Part shown: piece after piece, positions 1-9,373 of the stretch
Layout: each line of letters begins with the position of its first letter
How positions within the stretch are numbered: position 1 is the stretch's first letter
Assembly: GCA_024742355.1 (NCBI GenBank)
Contig: JANSYM010000002.1
Coordinates: forward strand, 62,001 to 126,000
Direction: 5' to 3'
Origin: Hyphomonadaceae bacterium
Lineage (GTDB): Bacteria > Pseudomonadota > Alphaproteobacteria > Caulobacterales > Hyphomonadaceae
DNA length: 64,000 nucleotides
Program-made: the position numbers and the translations under genes
Notes under the pieces: model-generated
Databases searched by the model: none
What the model saw: only the letters and a program-made list of their open reading frames with translations
What the model was told of the DNA's origin: nothing

Positions 1-132
1 ACGGACGGCAAACGAGTTCAGTTCTCCAAGCGGGTCGGCGTCGAATCCGCCAAGATCACGCGCGCTGCGTTTGGCAGCTTTAAAATGAAACTCGACAATG
101 GCGTCAGTTTCCGGGTGAAGCGATTGCGGTAA
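1..132 (+). CDS. C-terminal fragment of an unidentified protein
   Basis: The first 43 codons of the window are open in frame 1 and end in TAA at 130-132. The fragment is basic and ends FRVKRLR. Its alternating polar and hydrophobic residues suggest the last strands of a small beta domain. The gene begins before the window and is convergent with gshA, 31 bases away. Too little is visible to name a family; a LytTR-like DNA-binding tail is one possibility, but I could not support it. Confidence 0.5.
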   Translation, partial: TDGKRVQFSKRVGVESAKITRAAFGSFKMKLDNGVSFRVKRLR

Positions 133-163
133 CCCTGTCCGCGCCAAACCGACAAATCACTTT

Positions 164-1543
164 TTAGTATGCGAGTTCTTTGAACACTTTTCGCGTGTCC
201 CTGCCCCAGTCTTCGTGATAGGCGCGCAACAATTCTTCGGCCGGGGTTCGACCCGTGCTGATTGTATGTTCGAGTTCTTGCAGGAATCCGGTCTCATCGT
301 CGCCAGAGACGGACAGCATGGCCCGTCGGCGCAAGCCACCGCGCGCGATGTCAAGAACGTCCTTTCCAAGGGCCTGAAGAGTGCGGCCACCCGGAACAGG
401 CGATTTCAATCCGATCGTACGCACGGATTGCCGGAGGGCTTCGCGGTCGCCATCTGTCCAGTCCTTGACGAGCTGCCAGGCGTCATCAAGCGCTGTTTCG
501 TCATAAAGCAGCCCGGTCCAGAAGGCGGAGAAGGCGCACAGGCGCGACCATGGTCCTGAATCACTCCCGCGCATTTCCAGGAAGCGTTTTAAGCGCACCT
601 CGGGAAAGATGGTTGAGAGATGATCTTCAAAATCATCAATCGCCGGCTTTTCGCCGGGCAGAATAGGCAGATTGCCATCCATGAAATCACGGAAGCTCAG
701 ACCGGACGCATCGAGATACTGCCCGCCACGCCGGACAAAATACATCGGCACGTCCAGCGCATAATCGACATAGCGCTCGAAGCCGAAGCCGTCTTCAAAT
801 ACGAAGGGCAGCATGCCAGTGCGATCCGGGTCGGTGTCCGTCCAGATTTGCGAGCGATAGGACAGGAAGCCATTCGGTCGACCTTCCAGGAAGGGCGAGT
901 TCGCAAACAAGGCGGTGCCGAGGGGTTGCAGCGCGAGCGAGACGCGAAACTTCTTCACCATGTCGGCTTCAGAGCCGTAATCCAGATTGCTCTGTACGGT
1001 GCAGGTCCGGAACATCATCTGGCGGCCCAGACGCCCGACTTTTTCCATATAGGCGCGCATGATTTTGTAGCGCCCCTTGGGCATGATCGGGGTCTCTTCC
1101 ATGGACCAGATCGGACTGGCGCCGAGGCCGATAAAGCCGATGCCGAGCGGCTCGGCGATTTCGCGCACTTCATTCAAGTGCTGGCCAACCTCATTGCAGG
1201 TCTCGTGAATATGTTCGAGCGGCGCGCCGGAGAGTTCGAACTGCCCGCCCGGCTCGAGGCTGACACTGGCGCCGTTCTTCTTGAGGCCGATCAGGTAGCC
1301 ATTCTCCTCGATCGGGGCCCAGTCGAAACGATCACGCAGGCCTTCGAGCATCGCCTTGATGGAGGCCTTGCCTTCATATGGTAGCGGTTTCAGGTCATCC
1401 CACGTGAAGCCGAACTTCTCGTGCTCGGTTCCAATCCGCCAATCGGCTTTCGGTTTGCTGCCGGCTTCGAACCATTCGATCAGTTCCGTCTTTCCGGAAA
1501 TGCGCGGTGCGTTTTCGTCGATATCTGTGGTCGGAGTCGTCAC
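164..1543 (-). CDS. gshA: Glutamate-cysteine ligase, plant/alphaproteobacterial type
   Basis: This enzyme joins glutamate and cysteine with ATP, the first and rate-limiting step of glutathione synthesis in the cytosol. The 459-residue protein has the usual length of the GCS2/COG3572 family found in alphaproteobacteria and plants. Visible signatures are GTEHEKFGF (38-46), EPGGQFELSG (97-106) and the conserved C-terminal HEDWGRDTRKVF. It lies 23 bases downstream of rsmE on the same strand and is probably co-transcribed with it. Nothing looks damaged. The family assignment is firm; the start MTTPTTD fits the family's usual N-terminus. Confidence 0.95.
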   Translation of the reverse strand: MTTPTTDIDENAPRISGKTELIEWFEAGSKPKADWRIGTEHEKFGFTWDDLKPLPYEGKASIKAMLEGLRDRFDWAPIEENGYLIGLKKNGASVSLEPGGQFELSGAPLEHIHETCNEVGQHLNEVREIAEPLGIGFIGLGASPIWSMEETPIMPKGRYKIMRAYMEKVGRLGRQMMFRTCTVQSNLDYGSEADMVKKFRVSLALQPLGTALFANSPFLEGRPNGFLSYRSQIWTDTDPDRTGMLPFVFEDGFGFERYVDYALDVPMYFVRRGGQYLDASGLSFRDFMDGNLPILPGEKPAIDDFEDHLSTIFPEVRLKRFLEMRGSDSGPWSRLCAFSAFWTGLLYDETALDDAWQLVKDWTDGDREALRQSVRTIGLKSPVPGGRTLQALGKDVLDIARGGLRRRAMLSVSGDDETGFLQELEHTISTGRTPAEELLRAYHEDWGRDTRKVFKELAY

Positions 1544-1566
1544 GCCCCTGCCCTCCCGGCAAAATC

Positions 1567-2316
1567 TTATGCTTCAGGCAGATAGGGTGCCTTCTGCCAA
1601 TCTCCAACCTCCGATTGCCAAAGGGTGAGTGCGGACACAACCGCTGTCTCTGCGCGAAGGATGCGCGGACCCAGTGAAATCGGGATCACGAATTCGAGAG
1701 CGCGCAGCATTTCTCGCTCTTTCGGTGAGAATCCACCTTCAGGCCCGATGAGAATGCCGCCAGAATTGCGCTGCAGGCGATTCGCATGTTGGGAGAGCGG
1801 CGCCGCATCACTCGCTTCGTCGCAATAGATGAGCGGCGTCTCCGTGTCCCAGGACGCCAGGATTTTTGGCAGAGCCGCGGCCTCATGAATGGTCGGCAAA
1901 TCCATGCGTTCAGTCTGTTCGGCTGCTTCAATTGCCAGCAAGCGCATTCGATCCGTGCGCACCCGCTGGGTCTGGGTGTAATCCGTCATCACAGGCTGCA
2001 GATCAGACACGCCGAGCTCGGTTGCCTTTTCCACGATAAAGTCTGTTCGCGCCTTTTTGATGGGGGCGAACAACAAGGTCAGACCCGGTGCTGTCTCTTG
2101 CGGGCGTGTGCAGGCTTGCGGCGTCAAAATTGCGGTCTTGCGGTCGACGGAGAGGACGCACGCCCATTCGCCATCCTCGCCATTAAACGCCCTAACCCGG
2201 GCCCCCTCGGTGAGACGCATGACACGCAGCAGGTATTTGCTCTGGCCTTCCGGCAGCGGGATGGCGCGCGCTGAGGCGAGCGGCTGCTCAACGAAGATGC
2301 GGGCAATATGACTCAT
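1567..2316 (-). CDS. rsmE: 16S rRNA (uracil-1498-N3)-methyltransferase
   Basis: RsmE is a SPOUT-class methyltransferase that uses S-adenosylmethionine to methylate U1498 of 16S rRNA in the small ribosomal subunit. I start it at MSHIARIF (249 residues), because the open frame runs 17 codons further upstream only as low-complexity sequence unlike the family. Motifs seen are GPEGGF (191-196) and LGPRILRAETA (215-225), the cofactor-binding knot region. It is first in the rsmE-gshA pair and diverges from ubiA across a 74-base spacer, an arrangement common in alphaproteobacteria. Confidence 0.93.
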   Translation of the reverse strand: MSHIARIFVEQPLASARAIPLPEGQSKYLLRVMRLTEGARVRAFNGEDGEWACVLSVDRKTAILTPQACTRPQETAPGLTLLFAPIKKARTDFIVEKATELGVSDLQPVMTDYTQTQRVRTDRMRLLAIEAAEQTERMDLPTIHEAAALPKILASWDTETPLIYCDEASDAAPLSQHANRLQRNSGGILIGPEGGFSPKEREMLRALEFVIPISLGPRILRAETAVVSALTLWQSEVGDWQKAPYLPEA

Positions 2317-2390
2317 GAGGCGCTCTATAAGCCGCCCCGCAAGCCGCGTTAAGCCATGGCGCAGCAATTAAAACCCGCTATAGAGGGCGC

Positions 2391-3332
2391 ATGACCGAGT
2401 TTGATTCTCAAAACGATCAGAAACGGAGCATTCCGCTCGACAGCGCGCTCCCCGATTGGCTCCAGCAATTGCCGGAGCAAAGCCGCCCGTATGCCGCGCT
2501 GGCGCGTTGGGATCGTCCAGTGGGCATCTGGCTCTTGCTGCTCCCCTGTTGGATTGGTCTCGCCCTGATGCGTATCCCTGCCGGGTTCCAATGGATGGAT
2601 ATCGCCTGGATCGTGCTGTTTGCCATCGGCGCTGTCGCCATGCGCGGCGCCGGGTGCACGTGGAATGACATTCAGGACCGCGATGTAGACGCGGCGGTGA
2701 CGCGCACGGCGTCGCGTCCGCTGCCGGCGGGCGATGTGACGCTCTCGCAAGCCTATATGTTCCTGGCAGGCCAGCTTGCCGTTGGGTTCTTCGTCTGGAT
2801 CTTCTTGCCGCTTGACGCGAAGATCGTGGCGCTTCTGGCGATCCCGCTCGTCGTCGCCTACCCTTATATGAAGCGCATCACCTGGTGGCCGCAGGCCTGG
2901 CTTGGCTTCACGTTCAATTTCGGCGCACTTGTTGGCGCTGCAACCGCGACCAGCGTCACAGGCGCAACCGTTGTGCTGTATCTTGGCCTGGTCTGCTGGA
3001 CAGTGGCTTATGACACAATCTATGCCCTACAGGACCGTGATGATGATGAGCTTGTCGGCGTGAAATCCACGGCACGGCTGTTTGGTGACAAGGTTCTGAC
3101 CGGTGTGTTTGTCTTCCACATGGCAGCGACGGCCTTGATCTTTCTGGGGGCGTATTTCGCGGGTGCCGGGCGCCTCGGCGCAGTGCTCGCTTTGGCCTTT
3201 CTCGGACACGGCATGTGGCAGGTCTCGACCCTGTCAAAGAACCGCGAAGCGCATGCACTCGCCATGTTCAAATCAAACGTCTGGGCCGGCGCCATTATCC
3301 TCGCAGGACTGACCCTGGCCGCTTTGCTCTAG
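2391..3332 (+). CDS. ubiA: 4-hydroxybenzoate polyprenyltransferase
   Basis: This integral membrane enzyme attaches the polyprenyl tail to 4-hydroxybenzoate in ubiquinone synthesis. The 313-residue protein has a hydrophilic N-terminus of about 40 residues and then many hydrophobic helices. The two aspartate-rich, magnesium-diphosphate-binding motifs are visible: NDIQDRDVD (92-100) and YALQDRDDD (about 211-219). The start ATG follows GAGGGCGC. It is divergent from rsmE and is followed closely by a membrane desaturase, so the two may share a transcript. A different UbiA-family prenyl acceptor is possible, but the sequence reads as the standard ubiquinone enzyme. Confidence 0.93.
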   Translation: MTEFDSQNDQKRSIPLDSALPDWLQQLPEQSRPYAALARWDRPVGIWLLLLPCWIGLALMRIPAGFQWMDIAWIVLFAIGAVAMRGAGCTWNDIQDRDVDAAVTRTASRPLPAGDVTLSQAYMFLAGQLAVGFFVWIFLPLDAKIVALLAIPLVVAYPYMKRITWWPQAWLGFTFNFGALVGAATATSVTGATVVLYLGLVCWTVAYDTIYALQDRDDDELVGVKSTARLFGDKVLTGVFVFHMAATALIFLGAYFAGAGRLGAVLALAFLGHGMWQVSTLSKNREAHALAMFKSNVWAGAIILAGLTLAALL

Positions 3333-3375
3333 GGCAAGCTTGTCTGCCCCAAGGAAAAGGCTGTATCATTGCGAT

Positions 3376-4332
3376 ATGGCCGCTGCGAAACGAATCCGCC
3401 CGCTTGATCTGTTCACCCGTGACGAATGGGAGCATGTGTCCCGTCGATCCGACCTGCTGGGGCTCGGCATGGTCGTGCATGCCTGGGTCGTCATCGGCCT
3501 CGCCATGGCCGCTGCGATCTGGCAGCCCTGGCTGATCATTCTGGCCGTCCCGATCATCGGCGCCCGCCAGCTCGGACTGGCCGTCCTGATGCACGAGGCA
3601 GCGCATGGCGGCCTCTCGCAGAACCGAGGTCTCAATCATCTCTTCGGCCACTGGCTCTCCGGCGCGCCGATTGGCGGCAGCCTGAAGGCGTATCGGCCGT
3701 ATCACCTGCAGCACCACAAATTTGCGCAACAGCCAGAAGATCCAGATCTCATCCTGTCAGCGCCGTTCCCGATCACGAAATCATCTCTTCGCCGGAAAAT
3801 CATTCGCGATCTGACTGGCCAGACTTACTACAAGCAGCGCGTCAATCAGCTCTCGAACGCGCTGGGATTGGGCATCCGCAACCAGAAGGGCTCCGAGAAC
3901 CGGTCGCAGAACGCGCGTGAGGCGGTGATACCGTTTCTGATCACCAATGCTGCCCTTTTCGCGATATTGACGCTGCTCGGCCACTGGTGGGCCTTCTTCG
4001 TGCTCTGGCTGCTGCCCATGGCGACCTGGAATATGATGATTACCCGCCTGCGCAATATTGCCGAGCATGCCGTCGTGCCGGATCATGATGATCCGATGCG
4101 CCATGCCCGCACCACGCATGCCAGCCTGCTCGAACGGATTTTCATCGCCCCTTACTGGGTCAATTACCATTGCGAGCATCACATGTTCATGCACCTGCCC
4201 TTCTATCGCCTGGCCGAAGCGCATCGCCTGCTCCACAAGAAAGGCGTGACGGAACGTATGGAAGTGCAGCACGGCTATTGGGGCGTGCTGAAGTCAGCGG
4301 CCAGCAAACCCGCCGCACCCGCAGCAGCATAG
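3376..4332 (+). CDS. Membrane fatty acid desaturase family protein
   Basis: A membrane di-iron enzyme of the fatty-acid desaturase/hydroxylase superfamily. The three histidine boxes are all present: HEAAH (73-77), HLQHH (110-114) and HCEHH (265-269), together with the RLRNIAEH segment typical of this subgroup. Hydrophobic helices lie between the boxes. I chose the ATG at 3376, preceded by AAGGAAAAGG; a TTG at 3340 would add 12 residues. The substrate cannot be read from sequence; acyl lipids or carotenoids are both known for relatives. It lies between ubiA and a DsbA-family gene on the same strand. Confidence 0.88.
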   Translation: MAAAKRIRPLDLFTRDEWEHVSRRSDLLGLGMVVHAWVVIGLAMAAAIWQPWLIILAVPIIGARQLGLAVLMHEAAHGGLSQNRGLNHLFGHWLSGAPIGGSLKAYRPYHLQHHKFAQQPEDPDLILSAPFPITKSSLRRKIIRDLTGQTYYKQRVNQLSNALGLGIRNQKGSENRSQNAREAVIPFLITNAALFAILTLLGHWWAFFVLWLLPMATWNMMITRLRNIAEHAVVPDHDDPMRHARTTHASLLERIFIAPYWVNYHCEHHMFMHLPFYRLAEAHRLLHKKGVTERMEVQHGYWGVLKSAASKPAAPAAA

Positions 4333-4357
4333 AACCCTGCACAAAGGAAAACGGATT

Positions 4358-5029
4358 ATGACCCTCCACATCGAAATGGTCTCGGACCTTGTTTGTCCCT
4401 GGTGCTGGGTCGGCCTTCGGCGTCTCAAAGAGGCCATCACCAAAGTCCCTGAACTCGAGGTCGAGGTTCTGTTTCGGCCCTTCGAACTCGACCCGACGAT
4501 TCCAGCCGGTGGCACGGACTATAAAGCATACATGAAGGAGAAGTTCGGGTCGGATCAGGGCCGCGAACGCTCCAACCAGATGCGCGCCGCGCTCATCCAG
4601 TATGGTCAAGACGAAGGCATTCCATTCGACTTTGACCGCATCACCCGGCGTCCAAACAGTTTCAACGCGCACCGCGTCGTGCATTGGGCCCAGGGACAGT
4701 CCCTTGGCATGGCGGCCAAGGAAGCCTTGTTTGAAGCCTTTTTCTCCAAGGGCCTGGATATTGGCGATCACGAAGTCCTGGTGACGATTGCCGCCGAGAT
4801 CGGGCTCGATCCGAATATCGTTTCGGACTTGCTCGCCGGCGAGGCTGATGTCGACACGGTCCGGAATGAACAAAGGCTTTTCCAGCAAATGGGCATATCC
4901 GGTGTGCCAACCTTCATCGCCTTGCGGCAGATTGCTGTTCAAGGCGCCGAAAGTTCGGATAAGCTGGCTCGGTTCCTGAAAACCGCCGCTGACCAGATGC
5001 CACAGGAGCGTCCGCTCGAAGGCGCCTAA
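4358..5029 (+). CDS. DsbA/FrnE-family thiol oxidoreductase
   Basis: A 223-residue thioredoxin-fold protein with the redox motif CPWC at residues 13-16 and a cis-proline loop GVPTF near residue 180. It has no signal peptide, so it should act in the cytosol, like FrnE-type members of the DsbA/2-hydroxychromene-2-carboxylate isomerase family. The ATG is preceded by AAAGGAAAA. It follows the desaturase by 25 bases and its stop overlaps the stop of the convergent ABC transporter gene by four bases. Physiological substrates are unknown; a disulfide isomerase role is known for some relatives. Confidence 0.9.
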   Translation: MTLHIEMVSDLVCPWCWVGLRRLKEAITKVPELEVEVLFRPFELDPTIPAGGTDYKAYMKEKFGSDQGRERSNQMRAALIQYGQDEGIPFDFDRITRRPNSFNAHRVVHWAQGQSLGMAAKEALFEAFFSKGLDIGDHEVLVTIAAEIGLDPNIVSDLLAGEADVDTVRNEQRLFQQMGISGVPTFIALRQIAVQGAESSDKLARFLKTAADQMPQERPLEGA

Positions 5030-6852
5030 TTGAGCTGCAGCTCGACCAGTTTCTTATAGACGCCGTCTGCGGCCATAAGATCGTCATGCGTGCCTGTTTC
5101 GACCACACGGCCATCATCGACTACGACGATCCGGTCGGCCGCGCGAACGGTTGAGAGGCGGTGAGCAATGATCAGGGTTGTGCGGTTCTCCGCGAAACTG
5201 GACAAGGCGGCCTGTACTTTCGCTTCACTCTCGGCATCCAGCGCGGATGTGGCTTCATCGAGCATCAGGATTGGCGCATCGCGCAGGATAGCGCGAGCGA
5301 GTGCCACACGCTGGCGTTGCCCGCCTGACAGATTGCGCCCCATCTCCCCGGCTTCGGCGCCATAACCACCTGGCAGGTCGAGGATGAATTCATGTGCATT
5401 GGCCGCTTTTGCTGCGGCTTCGATGGCATCTGGCCCGGCGCCGAGACGGCCGAGCGCGATATTTGAGGCAATCGTGTCATCGAACAAAGCGGTGTCCTGG
5501 GACACGAGCGCGGTCGCCCCGCGCAGGCTGTTGGAGTTCAGATCACGAACATTATGCCCTTCCACGCGGACCGTACCGGAAGTCGCGTCATACAGGCGCA
5601 GGATCAGGTTGAAGATGGTCGACTTCCCGGCGCCGCTCGGGCCAACGATTGCAACTGTTTCGCCGGGTTCGGTGGCGAAACTCAATCCTTTCAGCGCTTC
5701 GGTCCCGTCAGGATAAGCGAAGTGCACATCGTCAAACGCTATGCGTCCGGCGACATCGCTGATCTTCACCGCGTTCGGCTTGTCAATCACTGTCGCTGGC
5801 GCATCAATGATGTCATAGACCCGGTCGGCCGCAGCGGCGCCTTCCTGGGCGACCGCTGTGATCGATCCGAGCGCCCGAACTTCTGGTGAAGCGACGCCGA
5901 TCAAGGCGATAATGGCAAGCAGGTCGCCTAGCGTATTGGTCCCGGCTGCAATGCGGTATGAAACGAAGCCGAGCAAGGCCGCGATCGCGATGCCGCCAAC
6001 AACTTCAAGAACGGGGTCTACGGCCGCGCGCTGTGTCAGGACACGAAGAAACAGTCGAGAGCGTTCAGCAAAGCCGGTCTTGCCGCGGGACTTTTGATAG
6101 TCTTCGAGCCCATAGGCTTTGACGACCCGCGCCGATTGCAATCCTTCCGAGACCAGCGCGGTGACTTCGCCAATCTGGTGCTGCGCTTTCTTCGACCGCG
6201 CGCGGATTGAATTGCCGAGCGCGATTACCGGGCCAAGCGCCAGAGGATAGACGACCAGAATGATCAGCGCGAGCTGCCAGTCAACAATCACCAGGACCAC
6301 CAGAACACCAATGATCGTCACCAGGCTCTTGGTGAAATTGTTCGCAAACCTAAGGGCCGCGTCTCGTATGGCCGTCACATCGTTGATAAAGCGGGAGACA
6401 AATCCACCGGAATTGTCGCCGGATACGCGGGCATAATCGCCATCGGTCAAGGCATCGAACTGAACACTCTGGATCGATACCAGGCCGCGCTGGACGCCGG
6501 TATTGTTCAGCATGTTCATCGCATACATGGAGATCGCCCGCACGGCGGTCAGCGCGATGATGGCGTAGATGCCGAACCAGATCCAACCATCTGAGGCGGT
6601 TAGACCGACCTGTTTGGCGATGTTTTGAACTGAGGTGCAGGCATCCCCGGTTCCACCTTCGATCTGGCATTGGATTGAGTTGCCAACATAAGCCAGAACG
6701 CCGCCATAACCGACAGCGCTGATCGAGGTCAAAACAGCAAAAACGGTCCCGGCGATGAACCAGTTGCGGTGCGGCCAGAAATGTTTGCCCAGCAACCGGG
6801 CCAGTGACCGCCTGTTGCGCTCGTTGTCAGGCTTAGACGTGATGGTGGTCAC
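5026..6852 (-). CDS. ABC exporter, fused membrane and ATPase domains (MsbA-like)
   Basis: A half-transporter of about 608 residues with an N-terminal six-helix ABC membrane domain and a C-terminal nucleotide-binding domain. Walker A GPSGAGKS lies near 404-411, signature LSGGQ near 508-512, Walker B ILMLDE near 528-533, and the switch histidine in AHRLS near 564. I use the GTG at 6850-6852, which overlaps the upstream fusion gene by 20 bases; earlier codons read as out-of-family sequence. The first periplasmic loop holds two cysteines (QCQIEGGTGDAC). The family includes the lipid A flippase MsbA, and its place behind cysQ/DUF4170, often near LPS genes in alphaproteobacteria, fits lipid export, but the substrate is not proven. 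Confidence 0.88.
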   Translation of the reverse strand: MTTITSKPDNERNRRSLARLLGKHFWPHRNWFIAGTVFAVLTSISAVGYGGVLAYVGNSIQCQIEGGTGDACTSVQNIAKQVGLTASDGWIWFGIYAIIALTAVRAISMYAMNMLNNTGVQRGLVSIQSVQFDALTDGDYARVSGDNSGGFVSRFINDVTAIRDAALRFANNFTKSLVTIIGVLVVLVIVDWQLALIILVVYPLALGPVIALGNSIRARSKKAQHQIGEVTALVSEGLQSARVVKAYGLEDYQKSRGKTGFAERSRLFLRVLTQRAAVDPVLEVVGGIAIAALLGFVSYRIAAGTNTLGDLLAIIALIGVASPEVRALGSITAVAQEGAAAADRVYDIIDAPATVIDKPNAVKISDVAGRIAFDDVHFAYPDGTEALKGLSFATEPGETVAIVGPSGAGKSTIFNLILRLYDATSGTVRVEGHNVRDLNSNSLRGATALVSQDTALFDDTIASNIALGRLGAGPDAIEAAAKAANAHEFILDLPGGYGAEAGEMGRNLSGGQRQRVALARAILRDAPILMLDEATSALDAESEAKVQAALSSFAENRTTLIIAHRLSTVRAADRIVVVDDGRVVETGTHDDLMAADGVYKKLVELQLN

Positions 6853-7948
6853 CCGTTTCAGGATCAAGCAGCTTGTGCGCGTGCAGGATGAAGTAGCGTG
6901 TTTCGGCGCTATCGACCGTGCGCTGCGCTGCGCCCTTCCAGGCGTCATACGCGTCTTTGTAGCTGGCAAAGGCGCCAACAAAGTCGATCTTGGACAGATC
7001 CTCGAACTGGACGTCGGTGACGTCTCTCAACTCACCTCCAATAACAAGGTGAAGGAGTTGTTTGGTGCTTGCAGTCTCGCCCATAGTCTGGCGCTCCGTC
7101 GTCTGAGTCGGTTCATAGGGGCGCACGGTCCAGTTTGGATCTGGCAGCCTCACGCCTTTGACTCGGGCTGATAACAGGGAATGCAGGGCCTTTCCAGCCG
7201 CCAACAGACTTCTTTGTGCAGGTTCTCCGCGATTAAATACATATGGCTCACCCAGATGGGTTGTCGCGACGCCACCCGCCTCCTCCACCATCAGTGTTCC
7301 GGCGGCCAAATCCCAGTCCGATTTGCGCCACAGCGTTAGCGCTGCATCGGCCTTTCCGGCCGCCACCCAACACATGCGGATCAGGGTCGCATTCGGTTTT
7401 GGGTCAACGAGGTCGACCTCCGGCCATGGCACCGGCCAGGCGGGATGGGTCAGCATCCCCGAATTGGTGATGATTGTGCAGCCATCTTCCTGATCGCAGC
7501 CCGTCACGTGAATCGGCGTGCCATTGAGCTCGGCGCCGTGGCCGCGTTGCGCTGCATACACTTCCCCGAGCATGGGGGCATTGACGACCGCTGCATGTGG
7601 CTTTCCGCGCTCGAGCACGCCCAGACCGATACACCAATAAGGCTCCTGGCGCATGAAGGCACGGGTGCCGTCGATCGGATCGACGATCCAGACCCGCTTT
7701 GCGGTGCGTGTTTCATTGTCGAGCGCCGTTTCCTCGGACAACCAGCCATAGTCCGGGCGGGCTGCCATGAGGCGCTCCTGCACCAGATTGTTCACGGCCA
7801 GATCCGCTTCGGTCACCGGATTGCCTTTGGACTTATCCCAGAACCGCACGTCCGAGCGCTCGAAATAGTCGATCGCCAATTCCCCGGCTTCGCGGGCAAC
7901 AGATCTCAAAATGTCGAGATCTTCGCGATCGAGATCACTCTCCGGCAA
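6833..7948 (-). CDS. cysQ: Inositol monophosphatase/CysQ-like phosphatase fused to DUF4170
   Basis: Residues 1 to about 265 form an inositol-monophosphatase-fold domain with the metal-binding motif WIVDPIDGTR (87-96) and the second motif DWDLAAG (211-217). In bacteria such proteins usually hydrolyse 3'-phosphoadenosine 5'-phosphate. Residues 289-371 match DUF4170, a small alphaproteobacterial protein normally encoded separately just downstream of cysQ. Here the two are in one frame, joined by a proline/threonine-rich linker. An internal ATG at 7084 with GGAG upstream could also give free DUF4170. The gene sits between pmbA and the ABC exporter, overlapping both. Confidence 0.88.
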   Translation of the reverse strand: MPESDLDREDLDILRSVAREAGELAIDYFERSDVRFWDKSKGNPVTEADLAVNNLVQERLMAARPDYGWLSEETALDNETRTAKRVWIVDPIDGTRAFMRQEPYWCIGLGVLERGKPHAAVVNAPMLGEVYAAQRGHGAELNGTPIHVTGCDQEDGCTIITNSGMLTHPAWPVPWPEVDLVDPKPNATLIRMCWVAAGKADAALTLWRKSDWDLAAGTLMVEEAGGVATTHLGEPYVFNRGEPAQRSLLAAGKALHSLLSARVKGVRLPDPNWTVRPYEPTQTTERQTMGETASTKQLLHLVIGGELRDVTDVQFEDLSKIDFVGAFASYKDAYDAWKGAAQRTVDSAETRYFILHAHKLLDPETGDHHHV

Positions 7949-9281
7949 TCGACATGTCCTCTATCAACAAGGACGGCGCATCTCGCGATCCACGAAACTC
8001 CAGGTCGGATGCAGGGACCAGACGTGCGAACATGCTGGGCAGGTCGCCGGCAATGGTCACTTCTGAGACCGGGTATTGGATTTCACCATTCTCGAACCAG
8101 AACCCAGCCACGCCGACTGAGTAGTCACCAGTGTTCGGATTGATTGACGGCCCAAACATGTCAGCGACCAACAGGCCTTTGCCGACATTCTGCATCAATT
8201 CTTCCGGGCTCTGCGTTCCAGCCTCGATATAGGCATTGGAAACCCCGACCCCTGGCGTCGAGCCAAACCCGCCGCTGGCATGTCCATTGGGCGCGAGATC
8301 GAGTTGCTTGGCCGAAGCACCGTTCAGAAGCCAGCGCGTCAGGACGCCATCGTCAATCAGTTTTGTCCGGGCCACCGCGCGGCCTTCACCATCATGTGCG
8401 CGGCTGCCCATTCCGCGGGCGCGAAATGGATCATCGATCAGGTTGACGCCGCTCGCAAACACCTGATCGCCAAGCGAGTCCTTCAGATAGGAGACACCGC
8501 GCGCCACGCTGGGGCCACTAATCGCCGACAGGAACGCGCCGATCAGACTGCCAGCGACGCGGCGATCATAGATCACGGCGCCGGTCTGGGTTTTGACTTT
8601 TTGCGATCCCAGGCGCGCCACAGTGCGCTCACCGGCGATACGTCCAATCTCTTCTGCGGATGGGCGATCTTCCAGACAGCGCACAGAGCGGCTTTCATAG
8701 TCGCGTTCCATGGCACCGTCCTGTTCAGCGACAGCGGCGAGGCCAAGACCGGTCGATCCGCTCAGCCGATGAGACGAAAATCCATTGGTCGCTGCGACCC
8801 AGCGTTCACTTGTGCTCCAGCCATTGCCGCATCCGGATACTTGCTGAACGCCCGGCACCGCAAGCGCGGCGGCTTCTGCTGCGAGGGCGTCCTGTTCGAG
8901 AACCTCAGTTGCGATCTCGCCGTCGCCCGAGACATCTAGATCCGGCAAATCCGTGCCCAAATCTTCGCTGGGCGCGAGACCGCAATACGGGTCCTCAGGG
9001 ACCACTTTGGCCATCGCCACACAGCGCTCGGCCAATGCGGTCAGGCCGTCCTTTGAAACATCAGATCCGGAAACAGAGGCCTGGCGTTGCCCAAACAGGC
9101 AGCGCAGCGAGACGCCCTGCGACTCGGATCGTTCGATCCCCTCGAGTTTCCCCTCGCGCACATCGACGCTTACCCCGTCAGAACGCCCATAAGAGGCGTC
9201 TGCGCCAGTTGCGCCGGCCTTCATGCAGGTGTCGAGGAGATGGGACAGGATGGATTCGGGGGGAAGCTGGTCAGTCGTCAT
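7935..9281 (-). CDS. pmbA: TldD/PmbA family protein, PmbA-type
   Basis: A 448-residue member of the TldD/PmbA family, whose heterodimer is a cytosolic metalloprotease that processes peptides such as microcins and antitoxins. No HExxxH zinc motif is visible, as expected for the PmbA-type partner. The family's glycine-rich C-terminal segment ([20 protein letters not shown] in part) is present. I start at MTTDQLPP; a second ATG three codons upstream is equally possible. The 3' end overlaps the CysQ fusion gene by 14 bases, so this is likely the first gene of a three-gene reverse operon. TldD is not in the window. Confidence 0.9.
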   Translation of the reverse strand: MTTDQLPPESILSHLLDTCMKAGATGADASYGRSDGVSVDVREGKLEGIERSESQGVSLRCLFGQRQASVSGSDVSKDGLTALAERCVAMAKVVPEDPYCGLAPSEDLGTDLPDLDVSGDGEIATEVLEQDALAAEAAALAVPGVQQVSGCGNGWSTSERWVAATNGFSSHRLSGSTGLGLAAVAEQDGAMERDYESRSVRCLEDRPSAEEIGRIAGERTVARLGSQKVKTQTGAVIYDRRVAGSLIGAFLSAISGPSVARGVSYLKDSLGDQVFASGVNLIDDPFRARGMGSRAHDGEGRAVARTKLIDDGVLTRWLLNGASAKQLDLAPNGHASGGFGSTPGVGVSNAYIEAGTQSPEELMQNVGKGLLVADMFGPSINPNTGDYSVGVAGFWFENGEIQYPVSEVTIAGDLPSMFARLVPASDLEFRGSRDAPSLLIEDMSIAGE

Positions 9282-9373
9282 GGGCCTCATTTAGAGAGCG
9301 CCCTTCTGATTGCCTAGCCCTTGTCTGCGCACATGAACTTGACGTCGCAGGGGATCAGACGCAAATCGCGGCC

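Noticed and set aside
8660-9373. Upstream extension of the trmFO frame
   Set aside because: TrmFO proteins begin just before the FAD motif, and the extension is antisense to pmbA.
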